Positions 9,380 to 18,837 of a DNA stretch of 64,000 nt are shown piece after piece (within the stretch, counting starts at the first letter, position 1; every line of letters begins with the position of its first letter). Both the position numbers and the translations under genes were made by a program. The notes beneath the pieces were generated by a model. It did not search any database. It was not told the origin of the DNA and worked only from the letters and a program-made list of their open reading frames with translations. Where the stretch lies: assembly GCF_021646545.1 (NCBI RefSeq), contig NZ_JAKIRP010000017.1, positions 1 to 64,000 on the forward strand. Reading direction: 5' to 3'. The stretch is from Chitinophaga filiformis (GTDB lineage: Bacteria; Bacteroidota; Bacteroidia; Chitinophagales; Chitinophagaceae).

Positions 9380-10837
9380 TTATTTCGCTGTGACGGTCGC
9401 AGCTGCTTTCTGCGTCGTCTGGAAACCCCTCCGCTGCATATTGCCCCAGGCACTCTTTTTACCCGTAAGGAAGTAGTAATATCCACGCACCGCGAATATT
9501 ACTATCAGCGGGTGATAAAGGAAGAATTCCATAAAAGGCGTTAAGCAGAGATAGGCCACCTCTTTCCATGTTTTGTAATACCTGAACGTAAGCTGGTCCC
9601 AAAGGATAGCCATAGTGGTGATCATCACGGAATAAGTATATACAAAAAGCAGCAGTACCAGCGCTGTAGGCCAGTTGATAAGGCCAAGGCAGGTCATGAT
9701 TATGTAGTAAGCTATACCGGTAATTTCAATGATGGGCGCCAGCAGTTCAAAGAAGAAGTTGTAAGGAATAATGACGAGTCCCATTTTTCCATAACGGGGA
9801 TTCATGAACATGCTGAAATGCGCATACATCAGTTGCGCCAGTCCTCTTGCCCAGCGGGTGCGCTGGCGGTTGAAGATTTTGACGGTGGAGGGTGCTTCCG
9901 TCCAGCAGAGCGTTTTAGGAATATAACGGATAGCGTAATCGATCTTATTGTCATATGCATAACGGCACATCCGTGTCATCAGTTCCATGTCCTCACCAAA
10001 AGAGCTATGATCATATCCACCCGAGCGGATGGCAATTTCCTTATCAAACAATCCCAGACCACCGGAAACGTTCGGTACGCAGTTCAGGAGGCTCCAGCCC
10101 ATTTTACCCAGTACAAACGCACGGATATATTCTACTTCCTGGAAGCGGGGCAGCAACTGGCGGGGAGGGCGCATACGGGTCATTACTCCTTCGTCAAATT
10201 CGCAGGAGTTGGCAATACGTAAGGTAGCGCCGGTAGCAATGACACGTTTCTTCTTTTCCTGCATCACCGGTTTAATGAGTTCCAGCAGGGTATTTTTGTC
10301 GAGAATGCAGTCTACATCTGTACACACGAAATGATCATATGACGCGGCGTTGATGCCGGCGTTTACCGCGTCTGCCTTGCTTTTACCGTTTACTTTATCA
10401 ATGACGAGCAATTTGGAATAGGCGGGGTTGGTGGATTTGAAGATCTTCCTGACCGGTCTGGTCTGTATCTTGACATTATAAGCAAAGTCAACCTGTACCA
10501 GTTCAAATTCATTGATCATCTGTTCGAGGCTGTTATCTGTACTGCCGTCGTTCACGATGATGATCTCATATTTCGGATAGTTCAGCGTAAGCAGGGAACG
10601 CACGTTGAAAATGATGGTAAGTCCTTCGTTGAAGGCGGGCGCCAATACCGTGATGCCGGGAGCGAGTGGAGAACTGAGCAGGGTATTTTGCTGGTTGAAC
10701 TTATCTTTTCTGGCATATGCCCTGACAGAAATCATAGAGAAGATGGCCAACAACGCATATGTGATCAGCAGTATTGTACCGTAAACAAAAACAGTGGTTT
10801 CATAAAATCTTCCTATCGTATCCCAGATATTACCCAT
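9380..10837 (-). CDS. Membrane GT2 polysaccharide synthase, shorter paralogue
   Basis: At 485 residues this matches its downstream neighbour almost domain for domain. It has an N-terminal helix, APAFNEG, NDGSTD and TDVDC motifs, the block CVPNVSGGLGLFDKEIAI, Q325-R-T-R-W329, and C-terminal membrane helices ending in a WGNMQRRGF tail shared with the paralogue. It lacks the CPxC insert. Tandem duplication followed by divergence is the simplest history; the products may form a heteromeric synthase or make two polymers. The gene lies 8 bases after the HEAT-protein stop and 44 bases before the next start, within one operon. Confidence 0.88.
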   Translation of the reverse strand: MGNIWDTIGRFYETTVFVYGTILLITYALLAIFSMISVRAYARKDKFNQQNTLLSSPLAPGITVLAPAFNEGLTIIFNVRSLLTLNYPKYEIIIVNDGSTDNSLEQMINEFELVQVDFAYNVKIQTRPVRKIFKSTNPAYSKLLVIDKVNGKSKADAVNAGINAASYDHFVCTDVDCILDKNTLLELIKPVMQEKKKRVIATGATLRIANSCEFDEGVMTRMRPPRQLLPRFQEVEYIRAFVLGKMGWSLLNCVPNVSGGLGLFDKEIAIRSGGYDHSSFGEDMELMTRMCRYAYDNKIDYAIRYIPKTLCWTEAPSTVKIFNRQRTRWARGLAQLMYAHFSMFMNPRYGKMGLVIIPYNFFFELLAPIIEITGIAYYIIMTCLGLINWPTALVLLLFVYTYSVMITTMAILWDQLTFRYYKTWKEVAYLCLTPFMEFFLYHPLIVIFAVRGYYYFLTGKKSAWGNMQRRGFQTTQKAAATVTAK

Positions 10838-10844
10838 CTCACGG

Positions 10845-11972
10845 TCAGTATTTAATTAAAGGGTTCATACTATGTTTCAGGATCAGTTTATTTTCTGCAG
10901 TAGCGGTTTCTACCAGTTCTTCAATAATGCCTTTGGCGGCCCATTTATTATTTATGATCGATTTGGCAGCATGTTTACGAACGTCGAAATCAGTAGCATG
11001 CAGGAATTCCTGACGCAGGAAGTCAACATGCCGGCCGCTGCTGATGCGGCCAAGGGCTTTCAGTATTTCCAGCTGGCAGTTCAGCGGCTGACTGTCATAC
11101 ATCTGGAGGAGTTTATCTTCCACACTTTCCATTTTCAGTTTCCCCAGACAATTGATTGCATCAGCACGCAGGTAATGATCTTTGGTGTCCAATAGTTTCA
11201 GCACCGCCGGAACGGCACTGATCTGGTTGTAGTGGACTACCAGTTTGAGGCAGAAAGAGACAATACTTTTATTGGAAGAATAGGTGATCCATTGTGCAAA
11301 GTTAGGAATCGCGATACGCTCGGTAGTGGAGATGATCTTAAAAAGCTCCACCTGGTCCCACATGAGGAGCGGCTCAGTTACTACGTCAAAGAATTTGAAA
11401 GGTTCATTCTTACTCAGCTTGATATATGCGTGCCGGGCGGCAGCGCGTAATTCGCGGTTGCGGCTGTTGGTAAGAGGGAGAATGGTAACATCTGCAATGG
11501 ACATATTCATGTTGCTGAGTTCTGCCAGTGCCTGCACTTTTTTATCCCATTTGCGGGACTTCATTTTTTTGAGGGAATCTTTGTCCAGTTCCAGTTGTAT
11601 GTAGAGGTTCCGGAGTTGTTCGCCCATAGCCCCCCGTACATTATTCCTGTAGTCTATCAGCCGGTCTATTAACGCCTGTCTGGCCCATCTGTGTTCAAAA
11701 ACGGGCAGGCGGAACACTTCTATGGGAAGCATGACCTGATCTGCCGGAACATCGCTGGCCAGCTCGTCATTAAGAAGGATATGCTCCATGAGCAGGTTGT
11801 CTATAACAGGATGAAGGCTGGCAAGCTTCTTTTCCCGCTGATGGGCCTTGTACCTGCCGGTAAGTATGGACAGGTAGGCAAGGACAGTGAAGGATATCGC
11901 AATGATAATGAATATTATTGCGATCTGAATATTCAGGGAAGACCCCCTGAAATCATATAGGTTATATTCCAT
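10845..11972 (-). CDS. Membrane-anchored HEAT-repeat protein of the polysaccharide operon
   Basis: The 375-residue protein has one N-terminal membrane segment (about residues 14-36) followed by a basic stretch, so the bulk should be cytoplasmic. From about residue 130 onward helical pairs of HEAT type recur, for example LRADAINCLGKLKMESVEDK and the final VRKHAAKSIINNKWAAKGI. HEAT arrays are protein-binding scaffolds. Its place directly before the two synthases suggests it holds or gates them, perhaps linking the receiver protein upstream to polymer synthesis. That role is inferred from position only. Confidence 0.7.
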   Translation of the reverse strand: MEYNLYDFRGSSLNIQIAIIFIIIAISFTVLAYLSILTGRYKAHQREKKLASLHPVIDNLLMEHILLNDELASDVPADQVMLPIEVFRLPVFEHRWARQALIDRLIDYRNNVRGAMGEQLRNLYIQLELDKDSLKKMKSRKWDKKVQALAELSNMNMSIADVTILPLTNSRNRELRAAARHAYIKLSKNEPFKFFDVVTEPLLMWDQVELFKIISTTERIAIPNFAQWITYSSNKSIVSFCLKLVVHYNQISAVPAVLKLLDTKDHYLRADAINCLGKLKMESVEDKLLQMYDSQPLNCQLEILKALGRISSGRHVDFLRQEFLHATDFDVRKHAAKSIINNKWAAKGIIEELVETATAENKLILKHSMNPLIKY

Positions 11973-12021
11973 ACAGGACTGGTCAATTGATCAAGGTTCA
12001 AGAGGAAAGTAACAACAATGT

Positions 12022-12408
12022 CTATCTGGCGCTGTACTGCATCAGTAAGCGTTTTACCCGTATCAGTAATTCCCCCGGAATAACCGGTTTCTTAAGGAAG
12101 TCGTCTGCTCCCAGTTTGAAACCTTCGAGGATCATCTCTTCGTTACCTGCATTAGAAACAATAATTACAGGAATTGGTTTACCATTTGTTCTTGTTTTCA
12201 CCTTGCTGAGGATCTCAAAGCCGCTTGCATATGGCATCATGATATCCGTAATGATCAGGTCATAATCATAATTAGTGTCTTCAAGACGCTGAAAAGCCTC
12301 TTTTCCATTGGTGACATGTTCTATCTTATATTCTTCCTTATGAAGTATTCGTTCCATTATTTTAGGCATTACTTCATCGTCCTCGACGAGCAGGATCCTG
12401 TTACTCAT
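12022..12408 (-). CDS. Single-domain response regulator (receiver only)
   Basis: Starting at the ATG at 12408 gives a compact receiver of about 128 residues beginning MSNRILLVEDDEVM; a longer frame from 12468 adds an unlikely tail. It has the acidic pair in VEDDE, the phospho-acceptor Asp in DLIITDIMMP, the Ser of VIIVSNAG and the Lys of FLKKP. No output domain is present. It is the first gene of the polysaccharide operon and lies opposite a large hybrid histidine kinase, so it probably receives phosphate from that system and regulates synthesis through protein contact. Confidence 0.88.
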   Translation of the reverse strand: MSNRILLVEDDEVMPKIMERILHKEEYKIEHVTNGKEAFQRLEDTNYDYDLIITDIMMPYASGFEILSKVKTRTNGKPIPVIIVSNAGNEEMILEGFKLGADDFLKKPVIPGELLIRVKRLLMQYSAR

Positions 12409-12825
12409 AAAATCGGCTTTTTTGTGCAGTATGCACTGGTGGAAGATTGGTCTTTCAGCATGGTGCAAGATATTTTAGCGTGAAAGTTTAAGAGTGCATT
12501 TCAGTCATATCAGTTTGTATAAGACAATCTTTCACAGTATCCTATTATATACTGAAAATCCGCTTGCAGGGATTTATTGCTATGGAGAATTCTCTGCCTG
12601 TTCACATGATGAATAATTGTTACTTATTGTAGGTGTATAATATGTTCACTTGGTTTTTACTGACTCTCCGCCAAAGTTAAGGGGCCTGTTCGAAAGATGG
12701 TCCATATTAGGCTTAGAAATATATGTGAACAACGGCGGCCTTCGCTGCTGACATATAACAATTCGCTATATTTGCCAGGTCTTTGGTCGTAAATCCTATT
12801 GGCTATCACGCTGCATAACCATCAC
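12409..12825. other. Divergent promoter region between polysaccharide and signalling operons
   Basis: The 417 bases hold a good plus-strand promoter (12745-12774). A minus-strand -7 match TAACTTTG occurs at 12679-12672, but without a good TTG at the right distance; used, it would leave a leader of about 260 nt before the receiver gene. A frame extending the kinase upstream uses a TTG start and is not preferred. No other gene is visible. Confidence 0.5.
12745..12774 (+). promoter_or_regulatory. Promoter of the hybrid-kinase operon
   Basis: TATATTTG at 12767-12774 matches the Bacteroidota -7 consensus TAnnTTTG exactly. CTG at 12745-12747 stands 19 bases upstream as a one-mismatch -33 element. 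The predicted start is near 12781, about 45 bases before the ATG at 12826. Confidence 0.5.
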
Positions 12826-15800
12826 ATGAAAAACACCTTAAAACTGCGCCTGTATCTGGGTTTTGCAGTCGCTCTTATTCTTGTAACCGTAGGAGGTATT
12901 TTTTCGTATCTGACTTTCAGGCACCAGCGAACTGAAGGGCAATGGGTAGAGCATTCGTATGAAGTGATCACCACTGCTCAACGACTGAACCGGTACATTT
13001 ATGAAATTGAAACGGCAGGGGTTACTTACAGAAGTACACGGGAGAAAAAATTCCTCGATTCATATTATGAGAACTATCCACGGGTACTGCCAACGGCACA
13101 GGACCTGCGCAAACTGGTAGCCGATAATCTGTCACAGTTCCGGCGGGCCGGAAGGCTGGAGACGGGGGTGATCGCGGTGCTCAATTATTGGCAGGAGCTG
13201 TACCAGGTGCGTGACACAGGTTACGTGTTCGCCAACCAGCTAATGATCACGCAGGAGGAGTTAAAATTTGCTGATACGGTACATAATATCATCGGAGAAT
13301 TAATTTCAGAAGAAAGGGCACTGCTTGGCAACCGGGCAGCTTCGAACAAGGCTTCTGTGGGAAGGGCCATGAACATGTTGATCGTGAACACCATTTTTAT
13401 CCTGCTGGTGGCTGTTACGCTGATGGTGGTATCTTTCCGGGAACTGAGCAGCAGGATGAAGATCCAGCAGGAGTTGCGCAAGAAGCTGAAAGACGTAGAA
13501 GATCTCAATCAGATAACGACAGACAGGAACTGGTTGCTCACGGGAATGTCGAGGATCAATGACAGCCTCAGTGGTGATCTGCAGATGGGCGTGCTGGCGA
13601 AAAGATGTCTTGATGTAATGGTCAATTACCTGAATGTACCGGCCGGCGCGCTGTATGCTTTTGATGAGAGGAGTCGTTTGCTTACATTATGTGCAGGTGT
13701 TGCGCTACCGGCGAACATAAAGCGGGAATATGCACTGGAAGAAGGGATCACCGGCTATGCAGCCACAAAAAAAGAACTGACCGTCATAGAAAATGTGCCT
13801 GCCAGTTACTGGAATATTGAAGCCGGTAGCGGTAGTGCTTTACCAGGCGCCATTGTTTGCCTGCCCCTGTGGCACAATGACGCACTGATGGGCGTTATTG
13901 AACTGGTAGTATTCGACGGGGTGAACCCTGCTATGCTGGAGTTATTACGCACCAGTAGTAATGCAATAGCTGTTGCCTTCAACGCTGCTGACGCCAGGAC
14001 CAGGGTGATGCAGCTGCTGGAACGGGTACAGGAGCAGAAAGAAACGCTGGAAACGCAACAGGAAGAATTGCGGCAGTCTAATGAAGAACTGACCCGCCAG
14101 TCCGAGATATTGCAGACCTCCGAGGAGGAATTGCGCGTACAGGAGGAAGAACTGCGCCAGGTGAACGACGAAATGAGTGTACAGAACAAGGCGCTGGAAA
14201 TGGCCAGGGAAGAACTTTCCGAGAAAGCGAAAGAGCTGGAGCAGAGCAGCCGGTACAAGTCGGAGTTCCTGGCAAATATGTCGCATGAACTGCGTACGCC
14301 CCTCAACAGTGTGTTGATATTAGCCCGGTTGCTGGAGGAAAATAAGGATCGCAACCTGAGCAGCAAGCAGGTGGAGTATGCTGGTATCATTCATAAATCA
14401 GGTTCCGATCTGCTGAAGCTGATCAATGATATCCTTGATCTGTCTAAGATAGAAGCCGGTAAAATAGAGATAAATATAGAGCCGGTATCTGTCAGGACAA
14501 TGGTGAGTGACCTGGAGCAGTTGTTCCTGGTGGTAGCGGAAGAGAAGAACATCCGGTTTACAACAGAAATATTGCCGGGCGTGCCTGAAGAGATCCGGAC
14601 CGACAGGCAGCGACTGGAACAGGTGATCAAAAACCTGTTGTCGAACGCTTTCAAGTTCACACCTGCTGCAGGTACTATTAAGCTTCGCCTTGCGGCTAAC
14701 CCCGATGGACTGCATATTGCAGTAAGCGATTCGGGAGCGGGCATTCCGGCAGACAAACAACAACTCATCTTTGAGGCTTTCCGGCAGGCGGATGGTTCTA
14801 CCAGCCGGAAATACGGAGGAACAGGACTGGGCCTTTCTATCAGCAAGGAACTGATGAAAAGGTTAGATGGAGAGATCAGGCTGAAAAGTGAGGAAGGAAA
14901 AGGAAGCACATTCACGGTAGTGATGAAGACCAATGGTGTATCGGCGCCGCTGGCAGCAGCTGAGGAAGAAGTGTCTTTACCGGTGAAAAAAGAAGTGCAG
15001 CCTATTCCGGTGGCTGAGCCGCCAGCTACAGAGAATGGTGCTGTAGAAGATGACAGGGAGGGGCTTAGTAAGCAGGACAAGCTGGTATTGATCATAGAAG
15101 ATGACGTTAATTTTGCCATGATCCTGCGGGATTTTGCCCGGGAGAAGGGATATAAAACGATTGTGGCCCTGAATGGTAACGATGGCCTGTTCTTTGCCCG
15201 TAAGTATTTGCCGGCAGCTATCCTGCTTGATATGAACCTGCCATTGATAGATGGAAACAGCATCCTGAAGATCCTGAAGAGCAATGAAGACCTTAAGCAT
15301 ATACTAGTACACGTGATCTCCGCAGGGGAAATATCGATCCAGGTCAGGGATAAGGTGGAAGGCTATACGCAGAAGCCTTTGCAGGTGACCGATATGGAGT
15401 CAGTATTTTCAGGCATCAGCGAGCAGTTGCAGGCACGTTTTAAGAAGGTGCTGGTAGTGTCTGACGGGGTACTGTTGCATCATCCGTCATTGCAGTCGCT
15501 CAGCGATAAACGGCAATTGCAGACGCAGTACAGTCATGTGGAAGACCAGGATGCCGCCGCCACTGAACTGCTCCAGAAAAATTATGATGCCGTGATACTT
15601 GATGCGGGAACAGATATTGAGGCAGGCATCGGAAAACTGAACATGCTCAGGCAGGTGGCAGGCAACAAAGGCATGCCTATAATTGTATATCTTGATCATG
15701 ATATTTCAGAAGCAGATGAGCTGAAACTGAAAAAAGAAGCAGCTGCGATTGTGAGGAACTCTACGTTTTCTACCGACCGACTGATGGACGAGCTGGAACT

Positions 15801-16239
15801 CTTTTTGTATAAACTGAAGGAGGTAGCTCCCAGGCAAACCAGTGCCATAGAAGTATCTGAGAAGAATCTGTCGGGGCAGAAAGTACTGCTGGCAGATGAT
15901 GATATGCGGAATGTATTTTCTATCAGTGCGCTGCTGGAAGAGCAGGGTATGGACGTCGTTACGGCTGCGGATGGCAAGGAAGCGCTTGAAAAACTCGAAC
16001 AACATAAAGACATCCGCCTGGTACTCATGGATATTATGATGCCGGAGATGGATGGCTATGAGGCCATGCGGCACATCAGGGCCGATATGCGTCATAAACA
16101 GCTGCCGGTGATAGCGCTGACAGCTAAAGCGATGGCTGGCGACAGAGAGAAATGTATTGCGGCGGGAGCGTCCGACTATATTGCAAAACCAATAGAAAGC
16201 AGCAAGCTTTTGTCTTTAATACGTGTATGGATGGTGTAA
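12826..16239 (+). CDS. CHASE3-GAF hybrid histidine kinase with three receiver domains
   Basis: The ATG at 12826 places the hydrophobic segment at the N-terminus; the upstream TTG reading adds nine residues. Order in 1137 residues: membrane segment, CHASE3-like sensor (about 30-180), second membrane segment (about 185-205), GAF (about 250-390), a Glu/Gln-rich coiled coil (about 395-475), HisKA with His487 in ANMSHELRTPLN, HATPase (N, G1 and G2 boxes, KYGGTGLGLSI), then three receivers at about 751, 872 and 1017. Receivers 1 and 3 have the full acidic pocket, Asp acceptor and Lys. Receiver 2 lacks the acidic pair and the KP motif and looks degenerate. CheR, CheB and a receiver-kinase follow in the same operon. 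The stimulus is unknown; the divergent polysaccharide operon is a plausible target. Confidence 0.9.
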   Translation: MKNTLKLRLYLGFAVALILVTVGGIFSYLTFRHQRTEGQWVEHSYEVITTAQRLNRYIYEIETAGVTYRSTREKKFLDSYYENYPRVLPTAQDLRKLVADNLSQFRRAGRLETGVIAVLNYWQELYQVRDTGYVFANQLMITQEELKFADTVHNIIGELISEERALLGNRAASNKASVGRAMNMLIVNTIFILLVAVTLMVVSFRELSSRMKIQQELRKKLKDVEDLNQITTDRNWLLTGMSRINDSLSGDLQMGVLAKRCLDVMVNYLNVPAGALYAFDERSRLLTLCAGVALPANIKREYALEEGITGYAATKKELTVIENVPASYWNIEAGSGSALPGAIVCLPLWHNDALMGVIELVVFDGVNPAMLELLRTSSNAIAVAFNAADARTRVMQLLERVQEQKETLETQQEELRQSNEELTRQSEILQTSEEELRVQEEELRQVNDEMSVQNKALEMAREELSEKAKELEQSSRYKSEFLANMSHELRTPLNSVLILARLLEENKDRNLSSKQVEYAGIIHKSGSDLLKLINDILDLSKIEAGKIEINIEPVSVRTMVSDLEQLFLVVAEEKNIRFTTEILPGVPEEIRTDRQRLEQVIKNLLSNAFKFTPAAGTIKLRLAANPDGLHIAVSDSGAGIPADKQQLIFEAFRQADGSTSRKYGGTGLGLSISKELMKRLDGEIRLKSEEGKGSTFTVVMKTNGVSAPLAAAEEEVSLPVKKEVQPIPVAEPPATENGAVEDDREGLSKQDKLVLIIEDDVNFAMILRDFAREKGYKTIVALNGNDGLFFARKYLPAAILLDMNLPLIDGNSILKILKSNEDLKHILVHVISAGEISIQVRDKVEGYTQKPLQVTDMESVFSGISEQLQARFKKVLVVSDGVLLHHPSLQSLSDKRQLQTQYSHVEDQDAAATELLQKNYDAVILDAGTDIEAGIGKLNMLRQVAGNKGMPIIVYLDHDISEADELKLKKEAAAIVRNSTFSTDRLMDELELFLYKLKEVAPRQTSAIEVSEKNLSGQKVLLADDDMRNVFSISALLEEQGMDVVTAADGKEALEKLEQHKDIRLVLMDIMMPEMDGYEAMRHIRADMRHKQLPVIALTAKAMAGDREKCIAAGASDYIAKPIESSKLLSLIRVWMV

Positions 16240-16254
16240 ACCTTATTGTTTCTT

Positions 16255-17076
16255 ATGAAGGAGGTTATCTCAAATGCAGATTTCCTGGATATTATCAACA
16301 TTGTTAAGTTACAATACGGATATGATTTCACTGGCTATGCACAGGCGTCGATTAAACGGCGCTTACTCCGCTTCATGGGACATATGCGGCTGGACTCCGT
16401 TTTTGAACTGAAACACAGGTTGGTCAATGATCAGGATCTCTTTGCCCGGTTGATGCAGTACATTACGGTAAATGTGACGGAAATGTTCAGGGACCCCGCA
16501 TTTTACAGGTCTTTACGTGAACAGGTATTACCTAAACTTGCCGCTTACCCCAATATCAAAATATGGCATGCGGGTTGTTCCACGGGAGAAGAAGTGTTTT
16601 CAATGGCGATCCTTTTACAGGAAGCAGGATTGTTAAGCAGGACGAAGATCTACGCAACAGATCTGAACCCGACTAACCTGGAGCGGGCGGCGACGGGGAT
16701 TCTGCCCCTGGACAACATGAAAGATTTTACACAGAATTATATACAGTCCGGCGGTCTGGCGGACTTTTCCAATTACTATACGGCCCGGTATGACAATGTG
16801 CTTATTAAGAAAGAACTCAGACGGCATATTGCCTTCTTTCAGCATAATCTGGTAACAGACAAGGTGTTTAACGAGTTCCAGCTGATCTGCTGCAGAAATG
16901 TATTTATTTATTTCAACAGGGACCTTCAGAATTCGGTATTGCAGTTATTCTTTGACAGTTTGTCCTCAAGGGGATACCTGGCAATGGGACTGAAAGAGAC
17001 AATGCGTTTTGCAGATATTCATGGCAAATTTGAGACAGTGCATGCATATCATAAAATCTACCGGCGTAAAGAATAG
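16255..17076 (+). CDS. cheR: CheR-type protein-glutamate O-methyltransferase
   Basis: The ATG at 16255 lies 15 bases after the kinase stop; an in-frame TTG at 16246 is unlikely. The 273-residue protein has the CheR N-terminal helical domain (SIKRRLLRFMG) and a SAM-binding domain with HAGCSTGEEVFSMA and the ICCRNVFIYF block typical of CheR. CheR uses SAM to methylate glutamates of chemoreceptors. No methyl-accepting chemotaxis protein is encoded here, so the substrate may be the hybrid kinase, whose coiled coil is Glu-rich. Such CheB/CheR pairs beside CHASE3 kinases are frequent in Bacteroidota. Confidence 0.92.
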   Translation: MKEVISNADFLDIINIVKLQYGYDFTGYAQASIKRRLLRFMGHMRLDSVFELKHRLVNDQDLFARLMQYITVNVTEMFRDPAFYRSLREQVLPKLAAYPNIKIWHAGCSTGEEVFSMAILLQEAGLLSRTKIYATDLNPTNLERAATGILPLDNMKDFTQNYIQSGGLADFSNYYTARYDNVLIKKELRRHIAFFQHNLVTDKVFNEFQLICCRNVFIYFNRDLQNSVLQLFFDSLSSRGYLAMGLKETMRFADIHGKFETVHAYHKIYRRKE

Positions 17077-17102
17077 CAGGCCCTATTATTGATAGTCACT
17101 TT

Positions 17103-17663
17103 ATGAAGAACAGATTTGACGTTATTACTATTGGAGGCTCCGCCGGCAGTCTGCTTGTATTGACCGATATCCTGGATATCGTGCCTCATCATCTTGCTGC
17201 TCCTGTGATCATTGTATTGCATCGTCTTCGTAATGTACAGAGTGAAATGGGGCGTTTATTGTCCAGCAAAAGACGGATCATTGAGCCGGAAGATAAGGAG
17301 CCTGTGAGGGAGCACTGTATTTATCTCGCTCCGCAGAACTATCACCTGATGGTAGAGGCAGAGAGGACTTTCATGCTGGATTATTCCGAACTGGTGAATT
17401 ACAGCCGGCCGTCTATTGATATGACGTTCAGTAGTATCGCTGATGTTTATGGTGCAAGAACATTGGGTATTTTGCTGAGCGGAGCTAATAAAGATGGCGC
17501 TGCCGGTTTGTGTCAGATCATTGCTGCCGGAGGGCGGGGCATTGTTCAGGATCCGCGGACGGCAGCATTTGACGCAATGCCGCAATCAGCTATTGAAATG
17601 TGTGACGGTGTTCAGGTATTGTCTATAGAAGATATTAAGAAAATCATAATTGGTGAAACGTAA
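17103..17663 (+). CDS. cheB: Stand-alone CheB methylesterase domain
   Basis: This 186-residue protein consists only of the CheB catalytic domain. The triad is visible as Ser13 in GGSAGS, His40 in VLHRL and Asp131 in GANKDGAAG. The regulatory receiver of classical CheB is absent, so control must come from partners. It reverses CheR methylation by hydrolysing glutamyl methyl esters. It lies 26 bases after cheR and 51 before the receiver-kinase. Confidence 0.92.
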   Translation: MKNRFDVITIGGSAGSLLVLTDILDIVPHHLAAPVIIVLHRLRNVQSEMGRLLSSKRRIIEPEDKEPVREHCIYLAPQNYHLMVEAERTFMLDYSELVNYSRPSIDMTFSSIADVYGARTLGILLSGANKDGAAGLCQIIAAGGRGIVQDPRTAAFDAMPQSAIEMCDGVQVLSIEDIKKIIIGET

Positions 17664-17714
17664 ATGTGGCGTATTTCGTATATACCTTCAGCGTAGCCGT
17701 TAAAAGAATAAGAG

Positions 17715-18800
17715 ATGACTAAGAAATTTACGATCCTGTTAGTAGATGACCGAATGGAGAACCTGCTGTCATTGGAACAGATGCTGCTTGCTGAAAACAG
17801 GATTTTTCTGCATGCAACGTCCGGAAATGAGGCATTAAAACAGGTATTAAGGAACGAAGATATCGGGCTGATCATGCTGGACGTGCAGATGCCCGATATG
17901 GATGGATTTGAAGTAGCGCGGCTGCTAAAGGCAAACCCGAAAACGCGGGATATTTCCATCATTTTTGTAACCGCCATCAACAAAGATGAATATCATGTGC
18001 TCAAAGGTTTTGAGAAAGGGGCGGTTGATTATCTGTACAAGCCTTTGGACATCAACATGACGCGCGCCAAGGTGGATGTTTTTGAGCGGCTGTACCTTTA
18101 TCAGATGGAGTTAAGGCAGGCTTTAAAAGACAAAGAGCTGATCAATGGTCAGCTGGAGCGTTTTATGCATGTGGTAGCACATGACCTGAAGTCGCCGCTT
18201 TCCGGCATAACAGGTTTACTGATGCTGATGAAAGAGGAGGAAGAGATCTGTAAATCTCCTTTCCTCACGGAATATACGAATATGGCCATCAATGCCACAT
18301 CCCAGCTGGCGGATATGATCACGGCCATTCTGGATTATAGCCGGGAACATCAGTTTCGGCATATAGAGGAAGATGTGGATGTAGGGGAATTGTTGCAACA
18401 GCTGGTCAAGTTCCTGTTTCCTCCCGCACACATTAAGATAGAGATAGAGGAGGGCTTGCCGGTGATCCATACCAGCAGGCAGAAATTGCAGCAGGTATTC
18501 CAGAACCTGCTGACGAACGCTATTAAATATGGCGACAAACCGGTGGGGGAGATCTGTATAGGGGGAAGACCGGACGGCGATTTCTATGAATTTTTTGTTA
18601 AGGATAATGGTCCCGGTATTGAGGAAAAAGACAATGAGCGCATTTTCCGCCTGTTTGAAAAGGTGGATAATGAGGACGAAAAAGGCACTGGTATAGGGTT
18701 GAATATCCTGAAATTGCTGGTAGAAACGCAGGGCGGAAAGGTGTGGGTAGATTCAAAACTAGGGGAGGGAAGTACTTTTTATTTCCAGTGGAGGCGATAA
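17715..18800 (+). CDS. Receiver-histidine kinase (REC-HisKA-HATPase)
   Basis: The 361-residue soluble protein begins with a receiver (ILLVDDRMENL, Asp in LIMLDVQMPD, Lys in YLYKPL; about residues 5-125). After a short linker comes HisKA with the phospho-His in HVVAHDLKSPLSG and an HATPase domain (NLLTNAIKYG, DNGPGI, KGTGIGLNI). It lacks membrane segments. An N-terminal receiver with a kinase core suggests a relay that takes phosphate or a signal from the upstream hybrid kinase. It is the last clear signalling gene of the operon. Confidence 0.9.
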   Translation: MTKKFTILLVDDRMENLLSLEQMLLAENRIFLHATSGNEALKQVLRNEDIGLIMLDVQMPDMDGFEVARLLKANPKTRDISIIFVTAINKDEYHVLKGFEKGAVDYLYKPLDINMTRAKVDVFERLYLYQMELRQALKDKELINGQLERFMHVVAHDLKSPLSGITGLLMLMKEEEEICKSPFLTEYTNMAINATSQLADMITAILDYSREHQFRHIEEDVDVGELLQQLVKFLFPPAHIKIEIEEGLPVIHTSRQKLQQVFQNLLTNAIKYGDKPVGEICIGGRPDGDFYEFFVKDNGPGIEEKDNERIFRLFEKVDNEDEKGTGIGLNILKLLVETQGGKVWVDSKLGEGSTFYFQWRR

Positions 18801-18837
18801 AAAAGCTATCAGGTAAGGAAAAAATTTCATAAATTAA

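Noticed and set aside
14391..15284. 297-residue minus-strand frame, very Ser-rich
   Set aside because: Antisense shadow of the hybrid kinase; the Ser richness mirrors Glu/Gly-type codons on the real strand.
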